Origin: Clostridium thailandense
GTDB taxonomy: Bacteria > Bacillota > Clostridia > Clostridiales > Clostridiaceae
Direction: 5' to 3'
Length of the DNA stretch: 39,367 bases
Assembly: GCF_019207025.1 (NCBI RefSeq)
Contig: NZ_JAEEGC010000144.1
Span: forward strand, 1-39,367
Made by a program: the position numbers and the translations under genes. Positions 7,660 through 15,236 of the stretch are shown one piece after another. Numbering within the stretch: position 1 is the stretch's first letter; each line of letters begins with the position of its first letter. Under the pieces are notes generated by a model that saw nothing but the letters and a program-made list of their open reading frames with translations, had not been told where the DNA came from and searched no databases.

Positions 7660-8670
7660 TTATAAATTCTTTGCAATTCGAAATTCCTTAATTATTGCTG
7701 GTACTACTTCAAATACATCTCCTACCAAACCATAATCTGCTACTTCGAAAATCGGTGCAGATGCATCCTTGTTAATTGCTATAATAACATCGGAAGAACT
7801 CATTCCTGCTAAGTGCTGCACAGCACCAGAAATTCCACATGCAATGTAAATCTTTGGCGTAACTGTTTTACCAGTCTGACCCACTTGCTTTGTTTGAGGA
7901 ATCCAACCTGCATCTACTGCTGCTCTTGAACCTCCTACTGTTCCACCAAGCACATCTGCTAGTTCTTGGAGCATTGCAAAGTTTTCTGCCGCCTTCATTC
8001 CTCTACCACCAGATATAATAAATTCAGCTTCTTCAATCTTAATTCCTAAATCATCTTTTGATTTAAGGAACTCGATTAATTTTGTAGTTATATCTTCTGA
8101 ATTCATTTTTATATTTTCTCTGATGATCTCAGCATTATTACTTTCTACTTTTTCTGGTTTCTTGAAATTGCAAGGTCTTACAGTACCCATTTGTGGACGA
8201 GTCTCGCTGCAAAGAATCTGTGCATACAAATTACCACCAAAAGCTGGTCTTTCCCAAACCACATTTCCAGTTTCTTCTTCCAAGAATAAAGCAGTACAGT
8301 CTGCAGTAAGACCAGTTCTTAAGCTAACTGCAACCTTAGATCCCAAATCTCTTCCGTTTATAGTGGCACCTATCAAGATAGTGTTAGGTTTATATTTACG
8401 GCATAACTGTAAGAACACATTTCCGTATGCATCTGAAGAATAGTTAGCATACTCATCTCCTTGCACCACATAGATTTTATCTGCGCCATAGTAATTAGCT
8501 TCTTTAACCGCTTCATCCACATCCTTACCAATAACTACAGCACATAAATTTTGTTTTAAGCCATCTGCAAGTTTTCTTCCTTGTCCCATAAGTTCAAAAC
8601 CAACATCCTTAGGTTTACCTTGAAAACATTCTATAAATACCCATACATCTTTATATTGCTCTAACCCCAT
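7660..8670 (-). CDS. etfA: Electron transfer flavoprotein alpha subunit
   Basis: The FAD-binding alpha subunit of Etf, which pairs with EtfB and passes electrons to or from the acyl-CoA dehydrogenase. The C-terminal FAD domain is plain: SGGRGMK, GGTVGGSRAAVDAGW, QVGQTGKTV, YIACGISGAVQHLAGM and the following IAIN-D-APIF segment. At about 336 residues it lacks the extra N-terminal ferredoxin domain of Acetobacterium CarE. The ATG at 8670 is preferred over the TTG at 8676, because AGGAGG is 9 nt from the ATG but only 3 nt from the TTG. It follows etfB by about 15 nt. Confidence 0.95.
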   Translation of the reverse strand: MGLEQYKDVWVFIECFQGKPKDVGFELMGQGRKLADGLKQNLCAVVIGKDVDEAVKEANYYGADKIYVVQGDEYANYSSDAYGNVFLQLCRKYKPNTILIGATINGRDLGSKVAVSLRTGLTADCTALFLEEETGNVVWERPAFGGNLYAQILCSETRPQMGTVRPCNFKKPEKVESNNAEIIRENIKMNSEDITTKLIEFLKSKDDLGIKIEEAEFIISGGRGMKAAENFAMLQELADVLGGTVGGSRAAVDAGWIPQTKQVGQTGKTVTPKIYIACGISGAVQHLAGMSSSDVIIAINKDASAPIFEVADYGLVGDVFEVVPAIIKEFRIAKNL

Positions 8671-8685
8671 AGCCAAAAGCCTCCT

Positions 8686-9474
8686 TTAAAGTATTTTTCC
8701 TTCCATTAACTTACCTACTAAAACCTTTGCAGTTTCTTGAGGATCCTTAACTTCCATCATTTCACAGTTAGCTTGGCGTTTTGGTGTAAAGGTTGCCTTT
8801 ACTCTTGTTGGTGAACCCTTAAGACCTATTTTTGTTGAATCTATTTCAGGTAAATCTGCAAAATGGATTTCCTGAATATCTGCTTTCATAGCATCCATAA
8901 CACCTTTAATAGTTCTATATCTCACTTTGTTACTTTCTTTAGGGGAAGTACAAAGTAATGGAAGTTTTGTTTCTAAAATTTCAGTACCTTCTTCTAACTT
9001 ACGTTTTACAATTACCTTATCGCCTTCCATTTTAATATCAAGAACAAAGGTTATTCTTGTAATACCAAGATGTTCTGCCATACTTGGAGCAGTTTGTCCA
9101 GTATCTCCGTCGATTGCCATTACTCCCCCAAGAATCAAGTCAAATTCCCCTAATTTTTTTATTGCCTGAGATAAAATATAGCTTGTTGCATATGTATCAG
9201 AACCACCAAAAGCTCTGTCTGTAACTAAGTATGCTTTATCTGCCCCCATAGCAAGACCTTCTCTTAAAACAGCCTTTGCTTGATCAGGTCCCATTGAAAT
9301 AATAGTTACTGTACCACCATACTCTTCTTTCAATTTAAGTGCCTGCTCTAAAGCATGTTTATCATATGGATTCATTATGCTTGGAACACCTGTACGGATT
9401 AGCGTATTTTTTACTGGATCAATTTTAATTTCTGTTGTATCAGGAACCTGTTTTATGCAAACAACGATGTTCAT
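8686..9474 (-). CDS. etfB: Electron transfer flavoprotein beta subunit
   Basis: A 262-residue EtfB. It begins MNIVVCIKQVPDT and contains MGADKAYLVTDRAFGGSDTYATSY and the AIDGDTGQTAP motif of the nucleotide-binding site. These segments resemble EtfB of flavin-based bifurcating complexes of clostridia (Bcd-EtfAB, CarCDE), where EtfB binds FAD and NADH. If this holds, NADH could drive enoyl-CoA reduction and ferredoxin reduction together. The RBS is AAGGAGGAAAGGAA before ATG. It sits 12 nt after the acyl-CoA dehydrogenase gene, in the order dehydrogenase-etfB-etfA normal for clostridia. Confidence 0.94.
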   Translation of the reverse strand: MNIVVCIKQVPDTTEIKIDPVKNTLIRTGVPSIMNPYDKHALEQALKLKEEYGGTVTIISMGPDQAKAVLREGLAMGADKAYLVTDRAFGGSDTYATSYILSQAIKKLGEFDLILGGVMAIDGDTGQTAPSMAEHLGITRITFVLDIKMEGDKVIVKRKLEEGTEILETKLPLLCTSPKESNKVRYRTIKGVMDAMKADIQEIHFADLPEIDSTKIGLKGSPTRVKATFTPKRQANCEMMEVKDPQETAKVLVGKLMEGKIL

Positions 9475-9486
9475 TTCCTTTCCTCC

Positions 9487-10629
9487 TTACTTATATTCCT
9501 TCTCTAATGCACCTGCGATAGTTATTCTCTGTATTTGGTTAGCACCTTCAAATATTTGGAATACCTTAACGTCTCTCATAAGCTTTTCAACTGGATATTC
9601 TTTGCTGTATCCATAACCACCAAATATCTGTACTGCATTTGATGTAACCTCCTGAGCAACATCAGATACAAAGCATTTTGTAATAGCCCCTTCTTTACGA
9701 ACAAGGTTTCCTGCATCCATCAATCTCATAGTATTATTTACTAGACATCTGGAGGCTTCTATTTTCATAGCCATATCTGCAAGCATTCCCTGTACTAATT
9801 GGAAGTTAATTAATGGTTCACCAAATTGCTTTCTTTCTTTTGCATATTTTACTGATTCATCTAAAGCTCTCTGCATAATACCTACTGCTAAAGTAGCAAC
9901 AAATGCTCTTGATAGATTTAATGCATTTAAAGCTAGTTTGAATCCAGAACCTTCTGGTCCAAGCATTGCAGAAGCTGGCACTCTCACATTTTCAAAAGTA
10001 ACATCTGTAGTATTAGATAATCTAAGTCCCATCTTATTCTCATGCTTTCCAATAGTAATCCCTGGAGCATTTGCATCCACTATAAATGCAGAAATTCCTT
10101 TGGCACCTGCTTCTGGATTTGTCTTAGCGAAAACTACAAATAGTGAAGATAAGGTTCCATTGGTTATGAAAGTCTTCGCTGCATTTATAATATAATCATC
10201 TCCATCTTTTACAGCAGTTCCTCTCATACCTGCAGGGTCAGAACCTGCATTTGGCTCAGTTAAACAGAATGCTGCAAAGTTACCTTTTCCAATAACATCT
10301 GCAAAATGCTTTCCTTGTTCAGGAGTACCCGAAAGAATTACATTTCTTAAAGCAACGAAAGTAGTAACAAGAGTAATTGCATAACCTGGATCTACTTTTG
10401 CAAGTTCTTCAAATATCATAGCTGTAGTTTCATAGCTTAATCCCGTTCCACCATATTCTTCAGGAATTTCAAGCATATGAAGTCCCATATCAAAAGCAGG
10501 TTTAAACAATTCTCTTGGACATTCACCTTTTTCGTCACACTCTTGAACGTATGGCTTAATTTCGTTTTCTGCCATCTCTTTTACAAGAGCAATTAATTCT
10601 TTCTGTTCATTAGTGTATAATAAGCTCAT
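9487..10629 (-). CDS. Acyl-CoA dehydrogenase, Bcd/AcdA/CarC-like
   Basis: A 380-residue flavoprotein of normal length for short-chain acyl-CoA dehydrogenases. It shows FCLTEPNAGSDPAG (FAD/substrate loop), TFITNG, the KERKQFGEPL segment, QIFGGYGYSKEYPVEKLMRDVK and the C-terminal IFEGANQIQR, whose Glu is the catalytic base of the Bcd class. In anaerobes such enzymes run as enoyl-CoA reductases with Etf. It directly precedes etfB (12 nt), so this copy is the most likely partner of EtfBA. The substrate could be an aryl-acrylyl-CoA or a short enoyl-CoA; the sequence does not decide. Confidence 0.92.
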   Translation of the reverse strand: MSLLYTNEQKELIALVKEMAENEIKPYVQECDEKGECPRELFKPAFDMGLHMLEIPEEYGGTGLSYETTAMIFEELAKVDPGYAITLVTTFVALRNVILSGTPEQGKHFADVIGKGNFAAFCLTEPNAGSDPAGMRGTAVKDGDDYIINAAKTFITNGTLSSLFVVFAKTNPEAGAKGISAFIVDANAPGITIGKHENKMGLRLSNTTDVTFENVRVPASAMLGPEGSGFKLALNALNLSRAFVATLAVGIMQRALDESVKYAKERKQFGEPLINFQLVQGMLADMAMKIEASRCLVNNTMRLMDAGNLVRKEGAITKCFVSDVAQEVTSNAVQIFGGYGYSKEYPVEKLMRDVKVFQIFEGANQIQRITIAGALEKEYK

Positions 10630-10647
10630 TACTTTTCGCCCTCCCTG

Positions 10648-11871
10648 TTATTTTTTAAGAAGTTTTAACCCAGCTACAGCTCCTTTTTCTATGGATTCCT
10701 TAATTACTTCATCACTATAGCCTAATTCTTTCATGATTTCTTCAGTATGTGCACCTTGAGGTTTGCAAATTTCTAATTTAGGTTCTGGATTAGAATTAAA
10801 TAAAATCGGATTAGTAGGAACCATTCTCTTTCCTGAAGGGTAATCTACCTTAGCTAGAATATTGTTTGCCCAAACTTGCTCATCTTCATAAACATCTAAA
10901 GGCTCATTTGCTGATTCACATGGCAGTTCATTGTCAGAAAGCATTTTCACTAGATCTTCTCTATTTATATTAGATATAGCTTCATCAAGCTTGTCTATTA
11001 CTTCATGATTCAACTTGTTTGAATTTAATTCTGCACAATTTTTGTACTTAGGATTTCCAACCATGTCCTTAATTCCTAGCAACTCCATAATCTTATCATA
11101 ATCTCTGTCATATTCAGGACAGCACATTACGACCCATTTTTCATCCTTTGTTCTATAGCAGTTGTTAAATGGATTTACAACTTCCTTTCTGCTCTTAGGA
11201 TACTGATTCCCATATTGCGCTGAAATCATAGCAACACTTAGCATAAAAGAGGCAGCATGTTGAAGACCTACTGTTACCTTATCGCCTGCTCCAGTTTTCT
11301 CTCTTCTATAAAGAGCACCACATATACCAGCGAGTAATGCTATAGAAACCTGAAAATCTCCAAATCCATTAGGTGGATTCATTGGAGAACCGCCTTTATC
11401 TACAGTTGTACCTAATACTCCTCCCCTTGCCATATAGCAGGTAGCATCAAAGCCTGGCTTATCTTTTGCCGGTCCTTTTTCTCCATAACCTAAAACTTGG
11501 GCAAAAATAAGTCTTGGGAATTTTTCTTTTAAAGTATCATAATCTAAACCTAGTTTAACTAATCCTTTTGTTCTTGTATTAGTAACAAATACATCTGCTT
11601 CACTTAATAACTTATACATAACTTCAAGTCCACGTTCTGTTTTTAGATTGATAGTAATACATCTTTTATTCATATTTGCTACATCATATGCTAAATTCTC
11701 CTCGTCGGAAAAAGGCATATTAAATACAGCTCCTTGTCCTCTTGCTGGATCTCCTTTTGGAGCTTCAACTTTAATTAAATCAGCGCCCCACTCCCCCATT
11801 ACTCTTACAGTAGTAGGAGCTGCTAAGTACGTGGTTAAATCTACAACCTTAACACCTTTTAACGGTTCCAT
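10648..11871 (-). CDS. Family III CoA-transferase, FldA/HadA/CaiB-like
   Basis: A 407-residue class III (formyl-CoA transferase fold) enzyme that moves CoA between carboxylic acids. The start LKGVKVVDLTTYLAAPTTVRVMGEWGADLIKVE, the NKRCITINLKTERG block, GLDYDTLKEKFPRLIFAQVLGYGEKGP and PGFDATCYMARGG (Asp near 142 is the expected catalytic residue) resemble the cinnamoyl-CoA:phenyllactate transferase FldA of Clostridium sporogenes and HadA more than CaiB, judged from remembered sequences. In this operon it would load CoA from the reduced product onto the incoming enoate, sparing ATP. No FldBC-type dehydratase is present. It lies between the two acyl-CoA dehydrogenase genes; the RBS is GGAGGATAAAG. 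Confidence 0.9.
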   Translation of the reverse strand: MEPLKGVKVVDLTTYLAAPTTVRVMGEWGADLIKVEAPKGDPARGQGAVFNMPFSDEENLAYDVANMNKRCITINLKTERGLEVMYKLLSEADVFVTNTRTKGLVKLGLDYDTLKEKFPRLIFAQVLGYGEKGPAKDKPGFDATCYMARGGVLGTTVDKGGSPMNPPNGFGDFQVSIALLAGICGALYRREKTGAGDKVTVGLQHAASFMLSVAMISAQYGNQYPKSRKEVVNPFNNCYRTKDEKWVVMCCPEYDRDYDKIMELLGIKDMVGNPKYKNCAELNSNKLNHEVIDKLDEAISNINREDLVKMLSDNELPCESANEPLDVYEDEQVWANNILAKVDYPSGKRMVPTNPILFNSNPEPKLEICKPQGAHTEEIMKELGYSDEVIKESIEKGAVAGLKLLKK

Positions 11872-11905
11872 CTTTATCCTCCTATTTTGCCTATATTTAC
11901 ATTTA

Positions 11906-11933
11906 TAGCCTTTCGAAAAACTTCGAAAGGCTA
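11906..11933 (-). other. Strong intercistronic stem-loop without a T-tract
   Basis: TAGCCTTTCGAA (11906-11917) and TTCGAAAGGCTA (11922-11933) form a perfect 12-bp stem with a 4-nt loop. It sits in the 83-nt gap between the first dehydrogenase gene and the CoA-transferase gene. No run of T follows in the minus direction, so it is more likely an RNA processing or stability element than a full terminator. Confidence 0.6.
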
Positions 11934-11954
11934 CGTTCAGTCAATTAATATCAG

Positions 11955-13130
11955 CTAGCTAAGAATTTCGATAATGCCACCGTTTTCAATTAGCTTTCTA
12001 GAAGCAGTTAATCTTTGAACTGTTCTTGGTCCTTCTTCTAGCCACATTGCACGGCAGTCACGATATAATCTTTCAACTGGTCCATATGTGCAATCTTCAA
12101 AATATCCGATTCCTCCGAATATTTCTAACATAGAGTCAGATACCGTTCTAACAGTATCAATACTGTGTAGTTTACACATAGCAGCCTTCATTTCAATATC
12201 TTTGCCTGCTTCAAAGTCTTTTGCGAAATCGTATACCATTAATCTTAATGCATGTACTTGAGTTCCCATATCAGCAATTGTCTGTTGGATTGCTTGTCTT
12301 TTAACTAATGGTTTTCCAAAAGTTACTCTATCTTTTGCTCTTTGGATTGTCATTTCTAACATTCTTTGAGCCATTCCAAGGTTACTAACTGCTATATGAG
12401 CTCTTGATACTGATAAAGAGTGCATTGCTATTTTAAGGCCGTCTCCTTCATTACCAAGTAAATATTTTTTGTGTAGTTTCATGTTAGTGAATTTTAATCC
12501 AGCATGTCCTGCACCACGACAACCCATCATATGAGGCATTGGAACAGTTTCATATCCTGGAGTATCAACTGGTACGAAGAATGCGGATAATCTCTTTTCC
12601 TTTGGAGCCTCTGGATCAGTAACAGCAATTACATATGCGAATTCACAACAGTCAGTATGAGATATTAACGTTTTCTCTCCATTCATGATGTAGTAATCGC
12701 CTTCTCTTACAGCTCTTGTATGAAGGTCTGCACCTGTACCACCTGTTTCTTCAGTTAGAGCAAAGCATGTGAATATTGTCTTATCAGCGAATTTATCCAT
12801 ATATTCATCTTTTAATTCTTTCTTTCCAAAGTCATCAAGAATTCTCCAGTTCATATCTGCTGCATAGTGAAGGTGCATACGCATTCCACCAGGTCCTCTA
12901 CTGAACTCTTCTTGTACTTGTAAAATTTCCAATTCATTTAGTCCCCATCCACCATATTGTTCTGGTAAACAGCATCTGTATAAATTGTTTTCAATTGATA
13001 AATCAAAGAATCTTTGTGGAAACTTATTAGTTACCTCAACTTCCTTTTGAATTTCTTCAAAAGGACCTTCAGCTAATTCTCTAATTTGTTTTAAATATGC
13101 TTTAAATTCTTGTTCACTTAATTTTGACAT
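11955..13130 (-). CDS. Divergent acyl-CoA dehydrogenase family protein
   Basis: A 391-residue member of the acyl-CoA dehydrogenase family and the first gene of the operon. It keeps the FAD loop in a changed form (ALTEETGGTGADLHTRA instead of LTEPNAGSD), the RVTFGKPLVKRQAIQ segment and EIFGGIGYFEDC. Near the C-terminus YRDCRAMWLEEGPRTVQR has a Glu in the place of the catalytic base. The segment GGMRMHLHYAADMNWRILDDFG is unusual. It is clearly not a recent duplicate of the 9487-10629 enzyme. It may oxidise or reduce a related thioester or form a mixed complex with the other dehydrogenase. The RBS is GGGGGAG before ATG. Confidence 0.88.
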   Translation of the reverse strand: MSKLSEQEFKAYLKQIRELAEGPFEEIQKEVEVTNKFPQRFFDLSIENNLYRCCLPEQYGGWGLNELEILQVQEEFSRGPGGMRMHLHYAADMNWRILDDFGKKELKDEYMDKFADKTIFTCFALTEETGGTGADLHTRAVREGDYYIMNGEKTLISHTDCCEFAYVIAVTDPEAPKEKRLSAFFVPVDTPGYETVPMPHMMGCRGAGHAGLKFTNMKLHKKYLLGNEGDGLKIAMHSLSVSRAHIAVSNLGMAQRMLEMTIQRAKDRVTFGKPLVKRQAIQQTIADMGTQVHALRLMVYDFAKDFEAGKDIEMKAAMCKLHSIDTVRTVSDSMLEIFGGIGYFEDCTYGPVERLYRDCRAMWLEEGPRTVQRLTASRKLIENGGIIEILS

Positions 13131-13174
13131 TTTTTCTCCCCCTTGGTATTTGTTTTTGATTTGATCTTGATACG

Positions 13175-13240
13175 ATTATAACAAGGAGATTTTTATAAAT
13201 CTAATAGATATTTGTATGCAATTCATAGACTTTTCTGCAT
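13175..13240 (-). promoter_or_regulatory. Operon promoter with candidate LysR-type binding sites
   Basis: In the divergent region between lysR and the operon, a consensus TATAAT lies on the minus strand at 13175-13180 with no good -35 box, as expected for an activator-dependent promoter. Two dyads lie upstream of it: AGATTT-TTAT-AAATCT (13187-13202), and ATGCA (13216-13220) with TGCAT (13236-13240), centred about 60 bp before the likely start. LysR-type proteins commonly bind near -65 and near -35. Outside these I see only AT-rich sequence in the gap 13131-13493. Confidence 0.4.
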
Positions 13241-13493
13241 ATATATTTATCAATTAATATTTGATTTCGAATATTCAGGCTAAACAGACATAGCAAAATA
13301 AGGATAACTGAAAAATTCTGCTATCCTTTTCTTATAATCATGATTTTACCGCTATTCTAAAACTTGCTAACTTATGAAAATTTTGATTTAATTCAATTAT
13401 AAACAAGATTTCCTAAAAAGACCAATTGATATTTTTGAGAAATCTATAGAATAAGTCGAATATAAAACAAAAAATTTGAAGAGGTGATCTCAA

Positions 13494-14402
13494 ATGCAAT
13501 TAAAACAACTGGAGTATTTTTATGTTTTAGCAAAAATGGAGCACTGCACAAAAGCAGCTGAAAAGCTATACATCACACAGCCTAGTTTAAGTCATGCAAT
13601 TTCAGAATTAGAAAAGGAGTTAGGTACGCAGCTATTTCAAAAGGAAGGGCGAAACATACATTTAAATAAATACGGACAAACTTTTTTTCCTCATGTAGAA
13701 AAAGCACTAACAGAGCTAAAAATTGGTGAAAAGAAAATGTTAGAACTACTATATCCAAATAAGGGCAATATAGACTTAGGATATCTCTATAATCTAGGAG
13801 ATCGTTTTGTACCAAAAGTTATTACAGCCTTTTTGAATAATACAGACTATAAAGACACCAAATTTTCATTTGGACAAGGAAATACTCCAAACCTTATTGA
13901 TTCTTTAAAGAAAGAAAAATTCGACTTTGTTTTCTGCTCCTATGTCGAAAATGAACCAAATATCGACTTTTTTCCTGTAATCCAAGAAGACTTAGTTGTT
14001 ATTGTTCCAAAAGCTCATCCGCTTGCAAAATTTAAGAGTGTTACCTTAGAGCAACTATCTTCTTATCCTTTTGTGGCCTTTAGCCACAAAAGTGGATTAC
14101 GTCCTATCATTGATAATGTTTTTAAAAGTGTAAATATTACACCTAACATTGTTGCCGAAACAGAGATCGATACTTCTGTGGCAGGTCTCGTAGAAACAAA
14201 CTTCGGAGTAGCAATTATTACAAATATACCAGCTCTAAAAGATTTTAACATTAAAATATTAAAGCTTAAAAATGCTAATTCAAAGCGACTAATATATTTA
14301 GCTAAAATAAAAGATAAACATCTTTCACCTGCTATGGACTCATTTCAATCCTTTGTTATTAAATATCAAAATGAGAACAATCTTAGCATATACAATACTT
14401 AG
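13494..14402 (+). CDS. LysR-family transcriptional regulator
   Basis: A 302-residue LysR-type regulator. The N-terminal winged helix-turn-helix is visible as LEYFYVLAKMEHCTKAAEKLYITQPSLSHAISELEKELGTQLFQKEGR (about residues 6-54), followed by the linker helix and the two-lobed effector domain with the usual VIVPKAHPLA segment near 170. It is transcribed divergently from the acyl-CoA operon, which makes it the likely activator of that operon. The inducer would be the acid substrate or its CoA ester. The RBS is GAGGTGATC before ATG. A perfect palindrome with a T-tract follows the gene. Confidence 0.92.
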   Translation: MQLKQLEYFYVLAKMEHCTKAAEKLYITQPSLSHAISELEKELGTQLFQKEGRNIHLNKYGQTFFPHVEKALTELKIGEKKMLELLYPNKGNIDLGYLYNLGDRFVPKVITAFLNNTDYKDTKFSFGQGNTPNLIDSLKKEKFDFVFCSYVENEPNIDFFPVIQEDLVVIVPKAHPLAKFKSVTLEQLSSYPFVAFSHKSGLRPIIDNVFKSVNITPNIVAETEIDTSVAGLVETNFGVAIITNIPALKDFNIKILKLKNANSKRLIYLAKIKDKHLSPAMDSFQSFVIKYQNENNLSIYNT

Positions 14403-14451
14403 TTGAGTATTATTAATCTATACCTTATACACAAATATCATTTTTAAAAAT

Positions 14452-14492
14452 AATCAATGTAGCTTATATAAGCTACATTGATTTGCCTTTTT
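14452..14492 (+). terminator. Terminator of the LysR gene
   Basis: AATCAATGTAGCTTAT (14452-14467) is followed directly by its exact reverse complement (14468-14483), a 32-bp perfect palindrome, then TGCC and TTTTT (14488-14492). Confidence 0.75.
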
Positions 14493-14582
14493 GACTAATA
14501 CTAATTTTATCTCTAATTCGCTAATTTTTTTACAAAATTAGCCTTCTGTGATTTTAAATTTTTATAGTCTTATATTAAAATT

Positions 14583-14681
14583 TTACAATATATATTTCAT
14601 TGGTGTAAAGCGTATTCCATCTTGTATCAATTCTTTATCAGTAACTACAAATCCTAATTTTTCATATTGTGTTCTATCAAA
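14583..14681 (-). pseudogene. C-terminal remnant of a GNAT-type acetyltransferase
   Basis: Reading minus, 32 codons run from 14681 to a TAA at 14583-14585, preceded directly by an in-frame TAG and without a start codon of their own. The peptide contains QYEKLGFVVTDK and, after an acidic stretch, DGIRFTPMKYIL. YEKLGF followed by a ...F.PM.Y end is a common C-terminus of GNAT N-acetyltransferases. The fragment begins 4 nt after the ilvN stop, so the front part of the gene seems to have been deleted against ilvN. Family assignment is by eye on a short peptide. Confidence 0.5.
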
Positions 14682-14685
14682 CTAA

Positions 14686-15180
14686 TCATGCTCTCTCCAA
14701 AGCAGCAAGTCCTGTTCTAACTATTTCTTTTATCCCATAAGTTTTCATTAAGTCGATAAACTCACATATCTTTCCTTCATCACCGGTTACCTCAATAGTT
14801 ATGCTTTCTGTTCCCATTGATACTATATTACCTCTAAAAACATTAGCAGTTTCTATAATTCTTGATTGATTACCTTGATTTATACTAACTTTTACAAGAG
14901 CTAACTCTCTATAAATAGAATTATTAGGCTCTAAAACTGTTACTTTTATAACATCTATTAGCTTATTTAATTGCTTATTTATTTGTTCCAGCATTTGTTC
15001 ATCTCCAATAACTACAATAGTCATACGAGATATATCTGGGTCTTCTGTAACTCCTACGGTTAAACTATGAATATTATAACTTCTCCTACTAAATAATCCT
15101 GATATTTTGCTTAGTACCCCTGAATGATTCTCAACTAACACAGATAAAATATATTTATTAATAATTCTCACTCCCCTCAA
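14686..15180 (-). CDS. ilvN: Acetolactate synthase small (regulatory) subunit
   Basis: A protein of about 160 residues carrying the N-terminal ACT domain that binds valine for feedback control (YILSVLVENHSGVLSKISGLFSRRSYNIHSLTVG) and the C-terminal IlvN domain (FRGNIVSMGTESITIEVTG). It partners IlvB in valine, leucine and isoleucine synthesis. The start is uncertain: the frame opens at TTG (15178-15180) without a good upstream RBS, while GAGGGGAG lies just inside the frame, so the true start may be the GTG 9 nt further in or a codon slightly later. It follows ilvB by 56 nt. Confidence 0.93.
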   Translation of the reverse strand: MRGVRIINKYILSVLVENHSGVLSKISGLFSRRSYNIHSLTVGVTEDPDISRMTIVVIGDEQMLEQINKQLNKLIDVIKVTVLEPNNSIYRELALVKVSINQGNQSRIIETANVFRGNIVSMGTESITIEVTGDEGKICEFIDLMKTYGIKEIVRTGLAALERA

Positions 15181-15236
15181 TAGTCTAAAAAATTTTCGAA
15201 ATTAACCTTAAATTAAAATACTATTTCAAACTTTCT

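Noticed and set aside
2552..13130. The operon as a carnitine (cai) operon
   Set aside because: Ligase, CoA-transferase and dehydrogenase resemble CaiC, CaiB and CaiA in kind, but there is no CaiD hydratase, CaiE or BCCT carrier, and the CoA-transferase is closer to FldA/HadA.
14519..14541. Stem-loop GCTAATTTT/AAAATTAGC after ilvN as a terminator
   Set aside because: The stem is AT-rich and no T-tract follows on the minus strand, so I cannot support it as the ilv terminator.
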